Below, in pieces: positions 15,601 through 25,724 of a stretch of DNA of 64,000 nucleotides. The stretch's first letter is position 1; every line of letters starts with the position of its first letter. The notes below the pieces were generated by a model. That model was not told the origin of the DNA, did no database searches, and was given only the letters and a program-made list of their open reading frames with translations. Source of the DNA: Prochlorococcus marinus str. GP2 (lineage in GTDB: Bacteria > Cyanobacteriota > Cyanobacteriia > PCC-6307 > Cyanobiaceae); assembly GCF_000759885.1 (NCBI RefSeq), contig NZ_JNAH01000004.1:124001-188000 (forward strand), read 5' to 3'. The translations under genes were made by a program, and so were the position numbers.

Positions 15601-16723
15601 TATTCCCCTCCTTATTGTTAACTTCTAAGCTTGGATAGGTTTCAATCTTCCTTTTCAAACCAAATCTTTGAAGAAGATTCCTAGGACCATCTCCTTGAAT
15701 CCATCCTAAAACTCCTTCTGGCAGAGCTGTCACAACTAATATAAATAACCCTCCTTGGATAAACATCCAACTAGCAGGTAAAGCTTCACTTACTAAACTT
15801 TTTGCGTAGTTGATGAAAACTGCTCCTAGTATTGCTCCTAATAAAGTCCCCCTACCTCCAACAGCAACCCATATAACCATTTCTATAGAAAAGGGAACTG
15901 TCATAAATTGAGGTGATACTATCCCAGACTGAACAGTATATAAAGCTCCCGAAATTCCAGCGAGACCTCCAGCAATTGAAAATACTATCGTCTTGAATAT
16001 AACTGGGTTATATCCTGTAAACCTAACTCTTGGTTCATCATCTCGTATTCCTATAAGAATATTTCCAAACCTTCCTCTAACTACCCACTTTGCAAAAAAC
16101 CAAGCGGCTATTACTAGTATGGCCGTAATCCAGAAGAATATTCTTTGCATGGACTCAGAACCTACCATCTGACCAAATAGTTGTGTTACATCTGTTTTTA
16201 ATCCATTTGTTCCATTTATAAGTTTTTGTTGTCCATTAAAGAAGTTAAAGAATACAAGAAGCGATGCCTGAGTAAGTATAGAAAAATAAACCCCTTTGAT
16301 TCGATTCCTGAAAACGAGAAATCCAATTAAACCCGCAACCAATGCTGGAATTATCCAGATAGCGAAGAAGGTGAAAATTGGCGATTTAAACGGTTCCCAG
16401 AAAAAAGGTAATTTTTCAACACCATATAAAGCAAAAAATTCAGGAATATTATTTGGGAATTCTGAAGAGCTGGTTATTTGCAAATACATTGCTGCGCAAT
16501 ATCCACCTAATGCAAAAAATATACCTTGTCCAAGACTTAGTAAACCTGTATAACCCCAGATAAGATCTACACCTAGAGCCACTATGGACAAAGATAAATA
16601 TCTACCAAGTAGATTTAGCCTAAATACAGGGAGTAAGGTTGGTGCTGCAATAATAAGAGCTATTAATATTATCCAGAATGATAATACTATCCTTCTATCA
16701 AATTTAAATTTACTTAGAGACAT
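15590..16723 (-). CDS. urtC: Urea ABC transporter permease UrtC
   Basis: A 377-aa LivM-like inner-membrane permease with many hydrophobic helices. It includes the family stretch LGVDLIWGYTGLLSLGQGIF and the ATPase-contact region GFSIAGGLAGISGALY-like segment (residues about 245-262). It overlaps the urtB stop by one base and the urtD start by 11 bp. It forms the membrane channel together with UrtB. Confidence 0.94.
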   Translation of the reverse strand: MSLSKFKFDRRIVLSFWIILIALIIAAPTLLPVFRLNLLGRYLSLSIVALGVDLIWGYTGLLSLGQGIFFALGGYCAAMYLQITSSSEFPNNIPEFFALYGVEKLPFFWEPFKSPIFTFFAIWIIPALVAGLIGFLVFRNRIKGVYFSILTQASLLVFFNFFNGQQKLINGTNGLKTDVTQLFGQMVGSESMQRIFFWITAILVIAAWFFAKWVVRGRFGNILIGIRDDEPRVRFTGYNPVIFKTIVFSIAGGLAGISGALYTVQSGIVSPQFMTVPFSIEMVIWVAVGGRGTLLGAILGAVFINYAKSLVSEALPASWMFIQGGLFILVVTALPEGVLGWIQGDGPRNLLQRFGLKRKIETYPSLEVNNKEGNNEQ

Positions 16724-17877
16724 TAGTTTTCCACCATCCTGCCTTTTTGAGGAAATAAACCTGTGGGTTTAAATTGTAAGAATATAACTATTAAGGCAAA
16801 TATCATAACTCTTGCCATACTTGTTGTCGCAAAAAAGTTGATTGTGTTTGAGAGTGGTAAAGGCATATCTGGCCATATTGATAAGAGCCTTCCAGCTCCA
16901 ATTAAATCTGTCATTATTCCTATTCCAAAGGAAGCAAGTACTGTACCTAATAAATTTCCTACTCCTCCCAGCACTACAACCATAAAACAACCAACTATAT
17001 AATTTCCGCCAACATTAGGTCCTACAGAACCTAGTAGCGATACTGCTACTCCAGCAACTCCTGCTAAGCCAGATCCTATTCCGAAGGTAATTATATCCAC
17101 TTTTTCAGTAGATATACCAAGGCAGTCACTCATTTGTCGGTTCTGAGTAACTGCTCTAATACGCATCCCCCAAGCACTTTGGTTTAGAAATAATGTTATT
17201 GCTATTACAGAGATAAGTGTAATTACAATTATCATTAATCTTGTTTTAGGAAATGCAGTTCCTAAAATTTCTACTTGTCCTCTCATCCATGAGGGAGCTG
17301 TTACATCAACATTACGAGCACTCGCTCTACTTAGTTTGCTCACAGTGGATGAAATAACGCTACCGGTGAGAACCCCACTTAAAGCAGCAAATATCCAAGA
17401 ACTAAATTTAAAATATTTGAAATTTACTGATTCTTTTATTTTTGGAGGAAACGTTGTTGGTAAAAATAAACCAATTATAAGACTTATAATTAGACCGGTC
17501 CCATAAGCCAATGGTACACTTCTGACAAATTGTTGAAGAATTAAGCTAACGCCCCAAGTGGCGAGAAGAGTTTCTAGTGGACTTCCATAAAGCTTCCTAA
17601 TTATAGTTTTTTCAAGGAGAATGCCTACTACTCCACTAACAATAAAAGCAAGGAAAATTGAAACTATTATGTATGAATTGTAGAAGGGTTTTAATATAGG
17701 TAATTTGAAAATTAATTGGGTAACGTATGTTGTGTAAGCCCCAAGCATCATAAGTTCTCCATGGGCAAGATTAATAACACCCATGAGACCAAAAACAATC
17801 GCAAGACCTAATGCCGCAACAAGTAATACAGATCCGATCGCAACACCATTAAAAAGACTGTCGAGAAGTAACTCCAA
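16723..17877 (-). CDS. urtB: Urea ABC transporter permease UrtB
   Basis: A 384-aa LivH-like permease. The N-terminal helices contain GLAIVFGLMGVINLAHGELM, a hallmark of HAAT permeases, and the C-terminal part a GSGLAGVAGVAVSLLG loop that contacts the ATPases. It is preceded by an 83-bp gap from urtA that holds a strong hairpin at 17912-17931, so its message level may be lower than that of urtA. Confidence 0.94.
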   Translation of the reverse strand: MELLLDSLFNGVAIGSVLLVAALGLAIVFGLMGVINLAHGELMMLGAYTTYVTQLIFKLPILKPFYNSYIIVSIFLAFIVSGVVGILLEKTIIRKLYGSPLETLLATWGVSLILQQFVRSVPLAYGTGLIISLIIGLFLPTTFPPKIKESVNFKYFKFSSWIFAALSGVLTGSVISSTVSKLSRASARNVDVTAPSWMRGQVEILGTAFPKTRLMIIVITLISVIAITLFLNQSAWGMRIRAVTQNRQMSDCLGISTEKVDIITFGIGSGLAGVAGVAVSLLGSVGPNVGGNYIVGCFMVVVLGGVGNLLGTVLASFGIGIMTDLIGAGRLLSIWPDMPLPLSNTINFFATTSMARVMIFALIVIFLQFKPTGLFPQKGRMVEN

Positions 17878-17902
17878 TTTGAAAATGAAAAAATTTGTTT
17901 AT

Positions 17903-17931
17903 ATAAAATAAAAGGAGGTGTTAACCTCCTT
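17903..17931 (-). terminator. Hairpin between urtA and urtB (partial terminator or stabiliser)
   Basis: Plus strand AAGGAGGT (17912-17919), loop GTTA, ACCTCCTT (17924-17931): a perfect 8-bp stem. Reading on the minus strand, as the operon does, the stem is followed by TTATTTTAT, a T-rich run. That fits a leaky intrinsic terminator or a 3' stabilising hairpin for the urtA message, the usual way to make more binding protein than permease. Confidence 0.6.
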
Positions 17932-17960
17932 ATTATTTTGAAGCATAGGTTTTAATTAAA

Positions 17961-19238
17961 TTAAAGCCTATACTTTTCTCCTTTTGAAGGATCTGTCCAA
18001 TCGCAAGCAAATCCTTTTGAGCTTGGATGCTTTTGGTTCCATGCTTGAGGAAGAACAACTCCTGTCTCTTCAAGAATTGTAAAGCCACCTTCTGCATTAA
18101 TCTCTCCAATTCTCACTGTTTGAGATAAGTGATGGTTAGGCATAACTTCAACTGGACCTTGTGGGGCATCAAACTTTTGTCCAACTAGGGCTTCCCTAAC
18201 TGCGTTGTCGTCGAAAGTTCCAGCATCTTCAACTGCTTGTTTCCATAAGTAAACCATGTTATAAGCAGATTCTTGAGGGTCAGCTACAACACGATCTGCT
18301 CCCCATCTTTTCTTGAAGCTTTTAGCAAATTTCTTAGATGCAGGAGTATCAATTGACATCATGTAGTTCCAAGCGCCGTAGTGACCTTCAAGGAACTCAG
18401 GACCAATTGTACTAATCTCTTCTTCAGCAATTGAATAGTTCATTACGTAGTAGCCACTCGAAGGTGTGATACCTGCGTCTTGAATCTGTTTGAAGAATGC
18501 AACGTTTTGGTCACCATTAAGTGTGTTAATGATTATTCCACCTTCAGGAAGTGCCTTTTTGATTTTTGAGATAATTGGAGCAACTTCAGTATTCCCTAAT
18601 GGAAGGTAATCTTCTCCAACAACTTTACCGCCTAACTGTTTTACCTGAGCTTTTGTGATTGTGTTTGAGGTTCTTGGGAAAACATAATCAGAACCTACAA
18701 GGAAGAAATCTCCACCAGCTGCGGGAGAACGCTTATACATGAAATCTGTAGCGGGTTCCGATTGTTGGTTTGGTGTGGCTCCTGTGTAGAAAATGTTGTT
18801 AGAACATTCTTGAGCTTCATATTGAATTGGGTAGTAGAGGAAAGCATCTTTCGATTCGTAGACAGGTAACATTGCCTTTCTACTTGCAGATGTCCATCCG
18901 CCAAATACGACAGGAACTCCGTCTTGGTCAATAAGCTTCTTAGATTTTTCAGCAAAAGTAGGCCAGTCAGATGCACCATCTTCAACTATGTATTCTATTT
19001 TGTAGCTTTTGCCGCCAACTTTAACACCACCAGCAGCATTTATCTCTTCGATAGCCATTTTTTCCGTATCAACAAGAGTTGATTCAGAGATAGCCATTGT
19101 TCCGGATAATGAATGCAAAATACCAACGGTTACTGTGTCATCGAAACTTCCGGAGGTTCCGCCTCCACCACACGAAGTTGCTGTGACCGCAAGTGAGGCA
19201 GTAGCTAAACCTGCCAAAATACGCCTTGAAATTCTCAT
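17961..19238 (-). CDS. urtA: Urea ABC transporter substrate-binding protein UrtA
   Basis: A 425-aa periplasmic urea-binding lipoprotein. The signal peptide has twin Arg near the start (MRISRR), a hydrophobic core and a lipobox-like VTATSCGGGG, so it is probably lipid-anchored. The mature part opens with TVGILHSLSGTMAISE, the type I periplasmic-binding fold of the amide/urea family. G+C is visibly higher than in its neighbours, as often seen in highly expressed Prochlorococcus genes. An NtcA-type promoter lies upstream. Confidence 0.95.
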   Translation of the reverse strand: MRISRRILAGLATASLAVTATSCGGGGTSGSFDDTVTVGILHSLSGTMAISESTLVDTEKMAIEEINAAGGVKVGGKSYKIEYIVEDGASDWPTFAEKSKKLIDQDGVPVVFGGWTSASRKAMLPVYESKDAFLYYPIQYEAQECSNNIFYTGATPNQQSEPATDFMYKRSPAAGGDFFLVGSDYVFPRTSNTITKAQVKQLGGKVVGEDYLPLGNTEVAPIISKIKKALPEGGIIINTLNGDQNVAFFKQIQDAGITPSSGYYVMNYSIAEEEISTIGPEFLEGHYGAWNYMMSIDTPASKKFAKSFKKRWGADRVVADPQESAYNMVYLWKQAVEDAGTFDDNAVREALVGQKFDAPQGPVEVMPNHHLSQTVRIGEINAEGGFTILEETGVVLPQAWNQKHPSSKGFACDWTDPSKGEKYRL

Positions 19239-19263
19239 GAATTAGGATAAATTAGGTAATTGA

Positions 19264-19329
19264 CCCTTATTAAGGGGGATAAAATAAAAGTTATTAACGA
19301 GTGAGGATTAGTTTTGTATCAGTCGTAAC
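19264..19329 (-). promoter_or_regulatory. NtcA-activated promoter of urtA, with 5' hairpin
   Basis: On the minus strand GTTACGACTGATAC (19329-19316) fits the NtcA core GT-N10-AC and differs from GTA-N8-TAC only in the third base. After 22 bp comes TAACTT (19293-19288), matching TA-N3-T, the spacing expected for class II NtcA activation. The predicted transcript start falls near 19280, right before a CCCTT-ATT-AAGGG hairpin (19264-19276) that would cap the 5' end. Confidence 0.65.
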
Positions 19330-19365
19330 TTTTTGTTGAATCCAATATATAAAAATAATTATTTT

Positions 19366-19977
19366 CTAGCTTCGATTGTTTGGTATATGTGATTCTAAAA
19401 ATTGAGTTATTTCTTCAACTCCTATGCCGCTACTTAGGTTAGTAAAAAACCATGGTTTCCCTTTTCTCATAAATTCAGTATCACTTCTCATAATATTTAA
19501 ATCTGCACCAACCATATCTGCTAAGTCAATTTTGTTTATTAATAATAAATCTGACCTTGTTATTCCTGGGCCCCCTTTTCTAGGAATTTTGTCTCCTGCA
19601 GATACATCAATTACATAAATTGATAAATCTACAAGTTCGGGACTAAAACTTGATGCTAAATTATCACCTCCACTTTCTACAAAAACAAAATCTAAAGGAT
19701 TATATTTATTTTCTAAATCTAAAACTGCATTTTTATTTAAGGAACAATCCTCTCTTATTGCTGTATGAGGACAACCTCCTGTTTCTACTCCAATAATCCT
19801 TCCCTCCTCTAATACTTTTTTATTTATAAGAAAATTAGCATCTTCTTTGGTGTATATATCATTGGTGACAACTGCTATCTCATAATTTTTTTTCAGGCTT
19901 AAGCACAAGGTCTCTACTAGTGCGGTTTTTCCTGAACCTACAGGCCCAGCAACACCTATTCTTAATTTACTGCTCAT
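19366..19977 (-). CDS. ureG: Urease accessory GTPase UreG
   Basis: A 203-aa SIMIBI-class GTPase that drives nickel delivery to urease. P-loop [12 protein letters not shown] near the N-terminus, the Cys-Pro-His metal motif ([15 protein letters not shown]), a [10 protein letters not shown] stretch and the NKID guanine-specificity motif are all present. It lies 3 bp after ureF in the ureEFG operon. Confidence 0.96.
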   Translation of the reverse strand: MSSKLRIGVAGPVGSGKTALVETLCLSLKKNYEIAVVTNDIYTKEDANFLINKKVLEEGRIIGVETGGCPHTAIREDCSLNKNAVLDLENKYNPLDFVFVESGGDNLASSFSPELVDLSIYVIDVSAGDKIPRKGGPGITRSDLLLINKIDLADMVGADLNIMRSDTEFMRKGKPWFFTNLSSGIGVEEITQFLESHIPNNRS

Positions 19978-19980
19978 AAA

Positions 19981-20667
19981 TTAATTTCTAAAAAGTTTTG
20001 TATAAAGGTCATTATGATTTTGTTGTGCCATAGCTAAACCTACATTGCCAAAATAGATGTCATCAATATTTTTGTCCATAATTTCTTTAGAAACTTTTGA
20101 AATTATTGCTAACAAATCTTTCTGAATTACTTGTGCTTCTGTTGAACCAATAGGAATAATTCTTAACGCAGCACTAAGTTGGTTTGCACTCCACGCATAG
20201 AAAAAATTCTCAACCATTTCTAACTTCGAAATTTCAAAACAATAGCAAGCCCAACTCCAAGCTAATGGCCAGGAGATTTTTTTATTATTTTCATATAGAT
20301 ATTCAAATCCAAATTCTTTTGTTATATCAAAAAGAGATTTTGCCATTTGGGTTTGTTGTTCTCTCATTTCGATAGAGTCCTTTGATGAGAGTATCCACTT
20401 ATCCAAACTCAATAACTTTTTCGAGTTAATTTTTAAATTTTTGCCATCGTTTATCTCATTGAAAATATCAAAAAAATCTAGTAACAGTCTTCCATCTAGT
20501 CTAATTTGGCCAATTTCAAGTTCACTCATGATTAATTCTTTTACCGAATTTGAGTCTTTTAAATTTTTATTCTGAAGATAACTCTCCATTCCCTCCGAAT
20601 AACAAAATCCTCCAACTGGTAAATTAGGGCTTATTAACAAGTACTTTAATAAGTGACTTTTACTCAT
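19981..20667 (-). CDS. ureF: Urease accessory protein UreF
   Basis: About 228 aa, mostly helical. It forms a complex with UreD and UreG that opens urease for nickel insertion. The N-terminal LLISPNLPVGGFCYSEGMES is the characteristic UreF start, and SANQLSAALRIIPIGSTEAQ is the conserved C-terminal part. I use ATG at 20667, which overlaps the ureE stop by 8 bp; an upstream start at 20724 would lie deep inside ureE. Confidence 0.94.
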   Translation of the reverse strand: MSKSHLLKYLLISPNLPVGGFCYSEGMESYLQNKNLKDSNSVKELIMSELEIGQIRLDGRLLLDFFDIFNEINDGKNLKINSKKLLSLDKWILSSKDSIEMREQQTQMAKSLFDITKEFGFEYLYENNKKISWPLAWSWACYCFEISKLEMVENFFYAWSANQLSAALRIIPIGSTEAQVIQKDLLAIISKVSKEIMDKNIDDIYFGNVGLAMAQQNHNDLYTKLFRN

Positions 20668-21115
20668 GACTATGTGCACCTCTTTCCGGAAAAAATTTTT
20701 TCTGGATATTTTCGATATCAACATTAAAATTTTTAAGCATATTCGCTATTACGTAGTCATCTTTTGTTAAGAGAATGTCCTCTTCAATTTCTACTTCAAC
20801 ATGCCTATTTCCGAGGTGATAAGCAGTTTTAACAAGTTCAATTTTAGAATTTGAACTTATTTCAATTAAATTTTCCGTTTTGGCAATTATCTCTACATAA
20901 AAATTAGAGTCATTAGTTAAAAGAATATCTCCATCATTTAATTTACCTTCTCTAGGTAATTGTAAAATTATTTCTTGATCACAATCAGTTAATCTTTTAC
21001 CACGCAAGATTCTTCTTTCATCTGAACTTAAGGTAAGTTTTAAAAATGAACCTAATCTTGGTTTTTCCTTAATCCAATCAGTTACAACTATTTGTTTATT
21101 CATTCTCATAATCAA
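20660..21115 (-). CDS. ureE: Urease accessory nickel chaperone UreE
   Basis: A protein of about 150 aa that carries nickel to the UreDFG complex. It has the N-terminal UreE fold (ERRILRGKRLTDCDQEIIL) and the conserved metal-site segment TAYHLGNRHVEVEIEED. The C-terminal tail is only HSHE, unlike the long His-rich tails of enterobacterial UreE. The start is one of three close Met codons (MIMRMNKQ). It is divergent from ureD with 43 bp between them. Confidence 0.94.
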   Translation of the reverse strand: MIMRMNKQIVVTDWIKEKPRLGSFLKLTLSSDERRILRGKRLTDCDQEIILQLPREGKLNDGDILLTNDSNFYVEIIAKTENLIEISSNSKIELVKTAYHLGNRHVEVEIEEDILLTKDDYVIANMLKNFNVDIENIQKKFFPERGAHSHE

Positions 21116-21158
21116 AATTTTTTGGTTACTTTAATTTAATAATTAAAGAAAACAATTT

Positions 21159-22061
21159 ATGATCAAAACTTCTTGGGAAGGCAATTGTTTCTTAAATTTT
21201 TTAAATAATAAAGCAAGTTTAGGAAATGTTGATAAAACAATCTTTAAATCTAAATCAACTTCTCCTTACAAATTATTAAAGTCTACTCATGATCAAGAGG
21301 GCAGATGCATTTTACCTGTTCTTCATACTGCAGGGGGATTGGTTGGTGGAGATTTGCTTGAGTTTAAAGTAAATCTTGAAAAAGACTCTAAGGTTTTGTT
21401 GACAACTTCTTCAGCTCAGAAAGTATATGGATCTGTTGGAAGATCAAAAATTAATCCAAAAGGAAGTTTTTCAAAACAAAAAAATCTTATAAATATTCTT
21501 GATAATTCCCATTTGGAATATTTGCCTCAAGAAACTATTATCTTTGCAAATGGTTTATATGATCAAAAGTTTAAAGTATCAATTTCAGAAAATTCAAGTT
21601 TTTTATTTACGGATTTAATAAGACTTGGAAGATCTTCTTCCGGAGAATCTATTGAGAGTGGAGTTTTTAGATCTAAATTAGAAATTATTAGAAATAATGA
21701 TTTATATGATGATTGGGAATATGTTGATCAAATTGAATTATCTAAAGCAAGTTATGAGGCAAAGTCAGGCATGGATTACATGCCTGTTTTTGGATCATTA
21801 ATTTGGATTTGCGAAAAAGAATTTTCCAAGTCAAAAATAAATAATCTTGTTGGAAATATAAAAAAGATTTTCAATGAAACAGAAAATAATTTATCTATTG
21901 GAATTCTTGAAAATGGAATCTCTGTACGATTCCTAGGGAGTTCTTCTCAAGATGCTAGGAAATGTTTTTTTTGTATTTGGAAACAAATTAGGTCTGTTTC
22001 TGGATTTTGTGAGCCAAAATATCAAGGTGTATGGCCTTTACAAGATTCTATGAATTATTAA
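21159..22061 (+). CDS. ureD: Urease accessory protein UreD
   Basis: A 300-aa urease activation scaffold. Family blocks are visible: [43 protein letters not shown] and a conserved Arg-rich segment RLGRSSSGE. It begins the ureDABC operon, divergent from ureEFG, and has a 50-bp gap to ureA in which GTTC-AGAAA-GAAC is followed by seven T, too short a stem to call a terminator. Confidence 0.95.
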   Translation: MIKTSWEGNCFLNFLNNKASLGNVDKTIFKSKSTSPYKLLKSTHDQEGRCILPVLHTAGGLVGGDLLEFKVNLEKDSKVLLTTSSAQKVYGSVGRSKINPKGSFSKQKNLINILDNSHLEYLPQETIIFANGLYDQKFKVSISENSSFLFTDLIRLGRSSSGESIESGVFRSKLEIIRNNDLYDDWEYVDQIELSKASYEAKSGMDYMPVFGSLIWICEKEFSKSKINNLVGNIKKIFNETENNLSIGILENGISVRFLGSSSQDARKCFFCIWKQIRSVSGFCEPKYQGVWPLQDSMNY

Positions 22062-22111
22062 TTATGTTCAGAAAGAACTTTTTTTAAGAATTTATAGATT
22101 AATTTTTTATT

Positions 22112-22414
22112 ATGCATCTTTCACCTCAAGAAAAGGATAAATTATTAATTTTTTCTGCTGCACTCTTAGCTGAAAGAAGGCTTAGTCGAGGTCTTAAGCT
22201 TAATTATCCTGAAACAATTGCTTTTTTGAGTTTTCAAGTTCTTGAAGGAGCTCGAGATGGAAAAAGTGTGAGTCAATTAATGTCAGAGGGAACTAACTGG
22301 CTTTCAAAATCACAAGTTATGGAGGGCATTCCTGAAATGGTGAATGAAGTCCAAATAGAAGCGGTTTTCCCAGATGGTACAAAGTTAGTTACTATTCACA
22401 ATCCGATTAACTAG
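22112..22414 (+). CDS. ureA: Urease gamma subunit
   Basis: A 100-aa small subunit. It begins [20 protein letters not shown] and contains [20 protein letters not shown] and the conserved C-terminal [20 protein letters not shown]. The three-gene urease layout (gamma, beta, alpha separate) is the usual bacterial one. It is followed by ureB after 2 bp. Confidence 0.97.
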   Translation: MHLSPQEKDKLLIFSAALLAERRLSRGLKLNYPETIAFLSFQVLEGARDGKSVSQLMSEGTNWLSKSQVMEGIPEMVNEVQIEAVFPDGTKLVTIHNPIN

Positions 22415-22416
22415 TT

Positions 22417-22737
22417 ATGAGTAATTTAATTCCTGGCGAAATAATTCCTGAACAAGGTGAAATCGAATTAAATCTTGGGAGGGAAGTTAAAACAGTAAAA
22501 GTTTCTAATTCTGGAGATAGACCTGTGCAAATTGGATCTCATTATCATTTTTATGAAGCAAACAAGGCTTTAATTTTTGATCGAGAAAAAACATATGGTA
22601 TGCGTCTTGACATTCCTGCAGGAACAGCAATTAGATTTGAACCGGGTGATACAACAGATGTCAAATTAGTGCCATTTTCAGGTTTAAGAAATGCATATGG
22701 TTTTAATTCATTAGTTAATGGTTCTTTAAAAAGTTAA
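22417..22737 (+). CDS. ureB: Urease beta subunit
   Basis: A 106-aa subunit that packs around the alpha chain. Recognised by [16 protein letters not shown], the [18 protein letters not shown] block and the [11 protein letters not shown] stretch. Length matches the family. It lies between ureA and ureC with 2-4 bp gaps. Confidence 0.97.
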   Translation: MSNLIPGEIIPEQGEIELNLGREVKTVKVSNSGDRPVQIGSHYHFYEANKALIFDREKTYGMRLDIPAGTAIRFEPGDTTDVKLVPFSGLRNAYGFNSLVNGSLKS

Positions 22738-22741
22738 AATT

Positions 22742-24451
22742 ATGTCTTATAAAATTGATAGAAAAACTTATGCTCAAACTTACGGACCCACTACCGGAGA
22801 TAGGGTAAGGCTCGCTGATACCGATCTTTTTATTGAAGTAGAAAAAGATTTAACTACATACGGAGATGAAGTTAAATTTGGTGGAGGTAAAGTTATTCGA
22901 GATGGAATGGGACAGTCTCAAGTAAGAAGAGCTGATGGAGCTGTAGATACCGTAATAACTAATGCTTTGATTGTAGATTGGTGGGGAATAATTAAGGCTG
23001 ATGTGGGTATAAAAGATGGAATTATTTTTGAAATTGGTAAGGCTGGCAATCCTGATATCCAGGATAATGTTGATATTGTTATTGGTGCATCAACAGAAGT
23101 AATAGCTGGAGAGGGGCATATTCTTACTGCAGGTTCAATTGATACTCATATTCACTTTATCTGTCCCCAACAAATTGAGACAGCACTAGCCTCTGGAATT
23201 ACAACCATGTTGGGAGGAGGAACTGGACCTGCAACTGGCACAAATGCTACTACTTGTACTCCGGGATCTTTTCATATTTCAAGAATGCTTCAATCAGCAG
23301 AAGCATTTCCCATTAATTTAGGTTTTTTTGGGAAAGGAAACTCAACAAACGAGAGCAATCTTATTGATCAGGTTGAGGCTGGTGCATGTGGATTGAAGCT
23401 TCATGAGGATTGGGGAACCACTCCTTCTACAATAAATTCTTGTCTAAATGTTGCAGATAAGTTTGACGTACAAGTATGTATTCATACTGATACTTTGAAT
23501 GAGGCAGGCTTTGTTGAAGATACCATCAACGCTATTGCAGGAAGAACTATTCATACTTTTCACACCGAAGGAGCAGGTGGAGGTCATGCTCCAGACATTA
23601 TAAAAATCTGTGGAGAAAAAAATGTTCTTCCTAGTAGTACAAATCCCACAAGACCTTATACAACGAACACATTAGAAGAACATCTTGACATGTTAATGGT
23701 TTGTCATCATTTAGATTCTAAAATTCCAGAAGACATTGCATTTGCTGAATCAAGGATCAGAAGAGAGACTATTGCAGCTGAGGATATCTTGCATGATCTA
23801 GGTGCCTTTTCAATTATTGCTAGTGATTCTCAAGCTATGGGAAGAGTTGGCGAAGTAATTACAAGAACGTTTCAAACTGCACATAAAATGAAAGTCCAAA
23901 GGGGTCCGCTATCGCAGGATTCTGATAGAAACGATAACTATAGAGTAAAGAGATATATTTCTAAAGTTACAATTAATCCTGCAATAGCCCATGGTATTGA
24001 TAAACATGTTGGGTCTATAGAAAAAGGTAAAATTGCGGATTTGGCATTGTGGAAACCTTCCTTTTTTGCTGTAAAGCCTGAATTAGTTGTTAAAGGAGGA
24101 TCTATAGTTTGGTCTCAAATGGGTGATGCAAATGCTTCAATTCCTACTCCAGGTCCTGTACATGGTCGACCTATGTTTGCAAGTTTCGGGCAATCTTTAA
24201 TTAAGAGTTCTTTTACCTTTTTAAGTAAAAATTCAATTGAACAAAATATTCCAAATAAATTAGGCTTACAAAAGAAATGTATTGCGGTAGAAAATATAAG
24301 AAATATCAATAAATCAAACTTAAAACTTAATAGTAATTTACCAAATATTTCAGTTGATCCTCAAACTTATGAAGTTTTTTCTGATGGAGAACTTCTTACT
24401 TGTGAACCACTTGATGAAGTCCCAATGGCTCAGAGGTATTTTTTGCTTTAG
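22742..24451 (+). CDS. ureC: Urease alpha subunit (catalytic)
   Basis: A 569-aa nickel hydrolase that splits urea to ammonia and carbamate. Metal ligands are in place: the DTHIHFICP pair of His, the carbamylated Lys in [33 protein letters not shown] and the Asp region [12 protein letters not shown]. The active-site flap Cys/His region MVCHHLD is conserved. The 3' end overlaps that of the convergent gpgS gene by 4 bp. Confidence 0.98.
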   Translation: MSYKIDRKTYAQTYGPTTGDRVRLADTDLFIEVEKDLTTYGDEVKFGGGKVIRDGMGQSQVRRADGAVDTVITNALIVDWWGIIKADVGIKDGIIFEIGKAGNPDIQDNVDIVIGASTEVIAGEGHILTAGSIDTHIHFICPQQIETALASGITTMLGGGTGPATGTNATTCTPGSFHISRMLQSAEAFPINLGFFGKGNSTNESNLIDQVEAGACGLKLHEDWGTTPSTINSCLNVADKFDVQVCIHTDTLNEAGFVEDTINAIAGRTIHTFHTEGAGGGHAPDIIKICGEKNVLPSSTNPTRPYTTNTLEEHLDMLMVCHHLDSKIPEDIAFAESRIRRETIAAEDILHDLGAFSIIASDSQAMGRVGEVITRTFQTAHKMKVQRGPLSQDSDRNDNYRVKRYISKVTINPAIAHGIDKHVGSIEKGKIADLALWKPSFFAVKPELVVKGGSIVWSQMGDANASIPTPGPVHGRPMFASFGQSLIKSSFTFLSKNSIEQNIPNKLGLQKKCIAVENIRNINKSNLKLNSNLPNISVDPQTYEVFSDGELLTCEPLDEVPMAQRYFLL

Positions 24452-25674
24452 AAGTTTTTAATTAATTCTTTTTCACTTATCTTTATGTCTTTTGACCCCG
24501 CAATAGCTAAATCTTCTTGCAGTTTGTTCTCACAAGATAGAACTCTTGACCAACTTGGTAACTGAAGTGTCGTTGGACAAGCCAAATAATCTTCTGTAGC
24601 TGGTCTTAATAGTTTCGCAAACTTTTGTACTGATAATTCTTCTTCGTGCCTATCGTATGGAAGTTGATTAACTGCTGAATCTAATCCAAATTGTTTTACC
24701 CGATCTTCTCCAACTCTTTTGTAGAGAACTTCTAAAGTTGCTAGTTGAGTGCTAGTTAAGGTCTCTGCTTGATGCTCCATGAGACCTCTTAAAACACTTG
24801 AAAGTATTTCTGTGCACATTTTTTGCAATCCTTCTTTAGAAGAATCTCCAATATTCTTATGTTTATGATCAAATAAACCTAGGTCAACTTGGGCTATTTT
24901 GGAGGTCCTTACGTTTCTATAAACCTCTGATAATAAGCCTATCTCTAAACCCCAGTCACAAGGTATTCTTAAATTCATAGCAAGGTCTTTAGTAAAAGCA
25001 AACTCACCTGCTAATGGATATCTAAATGATTGAAGATATTGTAAAAACGGACCCTTACCAACTAACTGCTCAAGACTTGCTAATAAAGGACCCACGAATA
25101 ATCTTGTTGCTCTACCTTGTAATTGATTGGTCTCTAAAGATAACCTGCTGTAAAATGCTTTTACATATGATATTCCATATGATTCATCCAGAAGTGGAAG
25201 TATCATTCTTGAAGGATATAAAGGACTAAAAGTTCTTATATCAGCATCAAAAAGAGCAACAACTTCTGATTTTCTAGTCGCAACTCCTATCCCTTGCCAT
25301 ACAGCCCATCCTTTACCTGGAGTTCCTAAAAGTTCTAATCCATTTTTTTCTTGGCTTTTTAATAACTCAATTACAGAGGGAGAATTAGTCCATTGAACGT
25401 GAACTGGAAATGGCATTGAGTCAAAAAATGATTTTGCTGCCTTAACTTGCTCAACAGTTTTTGCAGAGAGAGCAATTACTAATTCATTTAAGCCTGTAAG
25501 GTTTTTTAAAACCTCTCTTATATCTTTTAATGCTGGACGTTCAAACTCTTCATATAAACAAGGTATTAAAATGCTAGTTGATCTTTTTTTAAGACTTTTG
25601 TTTAATTCTTTAAGTAAATTTCCTGTAACTCCATATTCATGTATTGTTGTGATTAAACCTTGTTGAAAGTCCAT
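24448..25674 (-). CDS. gpgS: Glucosyl-3-phosphoglycerate synthase
   Basis: A 408-aa GT81-family glycosyltransferase that joins glucose from an NDP-glucose donor to 3-phosphoglycerate. The nucleotide-binding loop is seen around [20 protein letters not shown], and the metal-binding D-x-D lies in [28 protein letters not shown] segment is also typical. It makes the first intermediate of glucosylglycerate, a compatible solute. It is divergent from the rest of the pathway genes, 50 bp away. Confidence 0.9.
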   Translation of the reverse strand: MDFQQGLITTIHEYGVTGNLLKELNKSLKKRSTSILIPCLYEEFERPALKDIREVLKNLTGLNELVIALSAKTVEQVKAAKSFFDSMPFPVHVQWTNSPSVIELLKSQEKNGLELLGTPGKGWAVWQGIGVATRKSEVVALFDADIRTFSPLYPSRMILPLLDESYGISYVKAFYSRLSLETNQLQGRATRLFVGPLLASLEQLVGKGPFLQYLQSFRYPLAGEFAFTKDLAMNLRIPCDWGLEIGLLSEVYRNVRTSKIAQVDLGLFDHKHKNIGDSSKEGLQKMCTEILSSVLRGLMEHQAETLTSTQLATLEVLYKRVGEDRVKQFGLDSAVNQLPYDRHEEELSVQKFAKLLRPATEDYLACPTTLQLPSWSRVLSCENKLQEDLAIAGSKDIKISEKELIKNF

Positions 25675-25724
25675 TTTCTAATTGATGTGCAGAATGGTAT
25701 TAATACTTCGATGATTTTTTCAAA

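Noticed and set aside
22070-22098. GTTC-AGAAA-GAAC followed by seven T between ureD and ureA
   Set aside because: The stem is only 4 bp, too weak for a terminator, and it would cut the urease operon.
25696-25711. GTATTAATAC in the gpgS-phosphorylase divergent spacer as an NtcA site
   Set aside because: The half-sites are GT-N6-AC, four bases short of the required GT-N10-AC.
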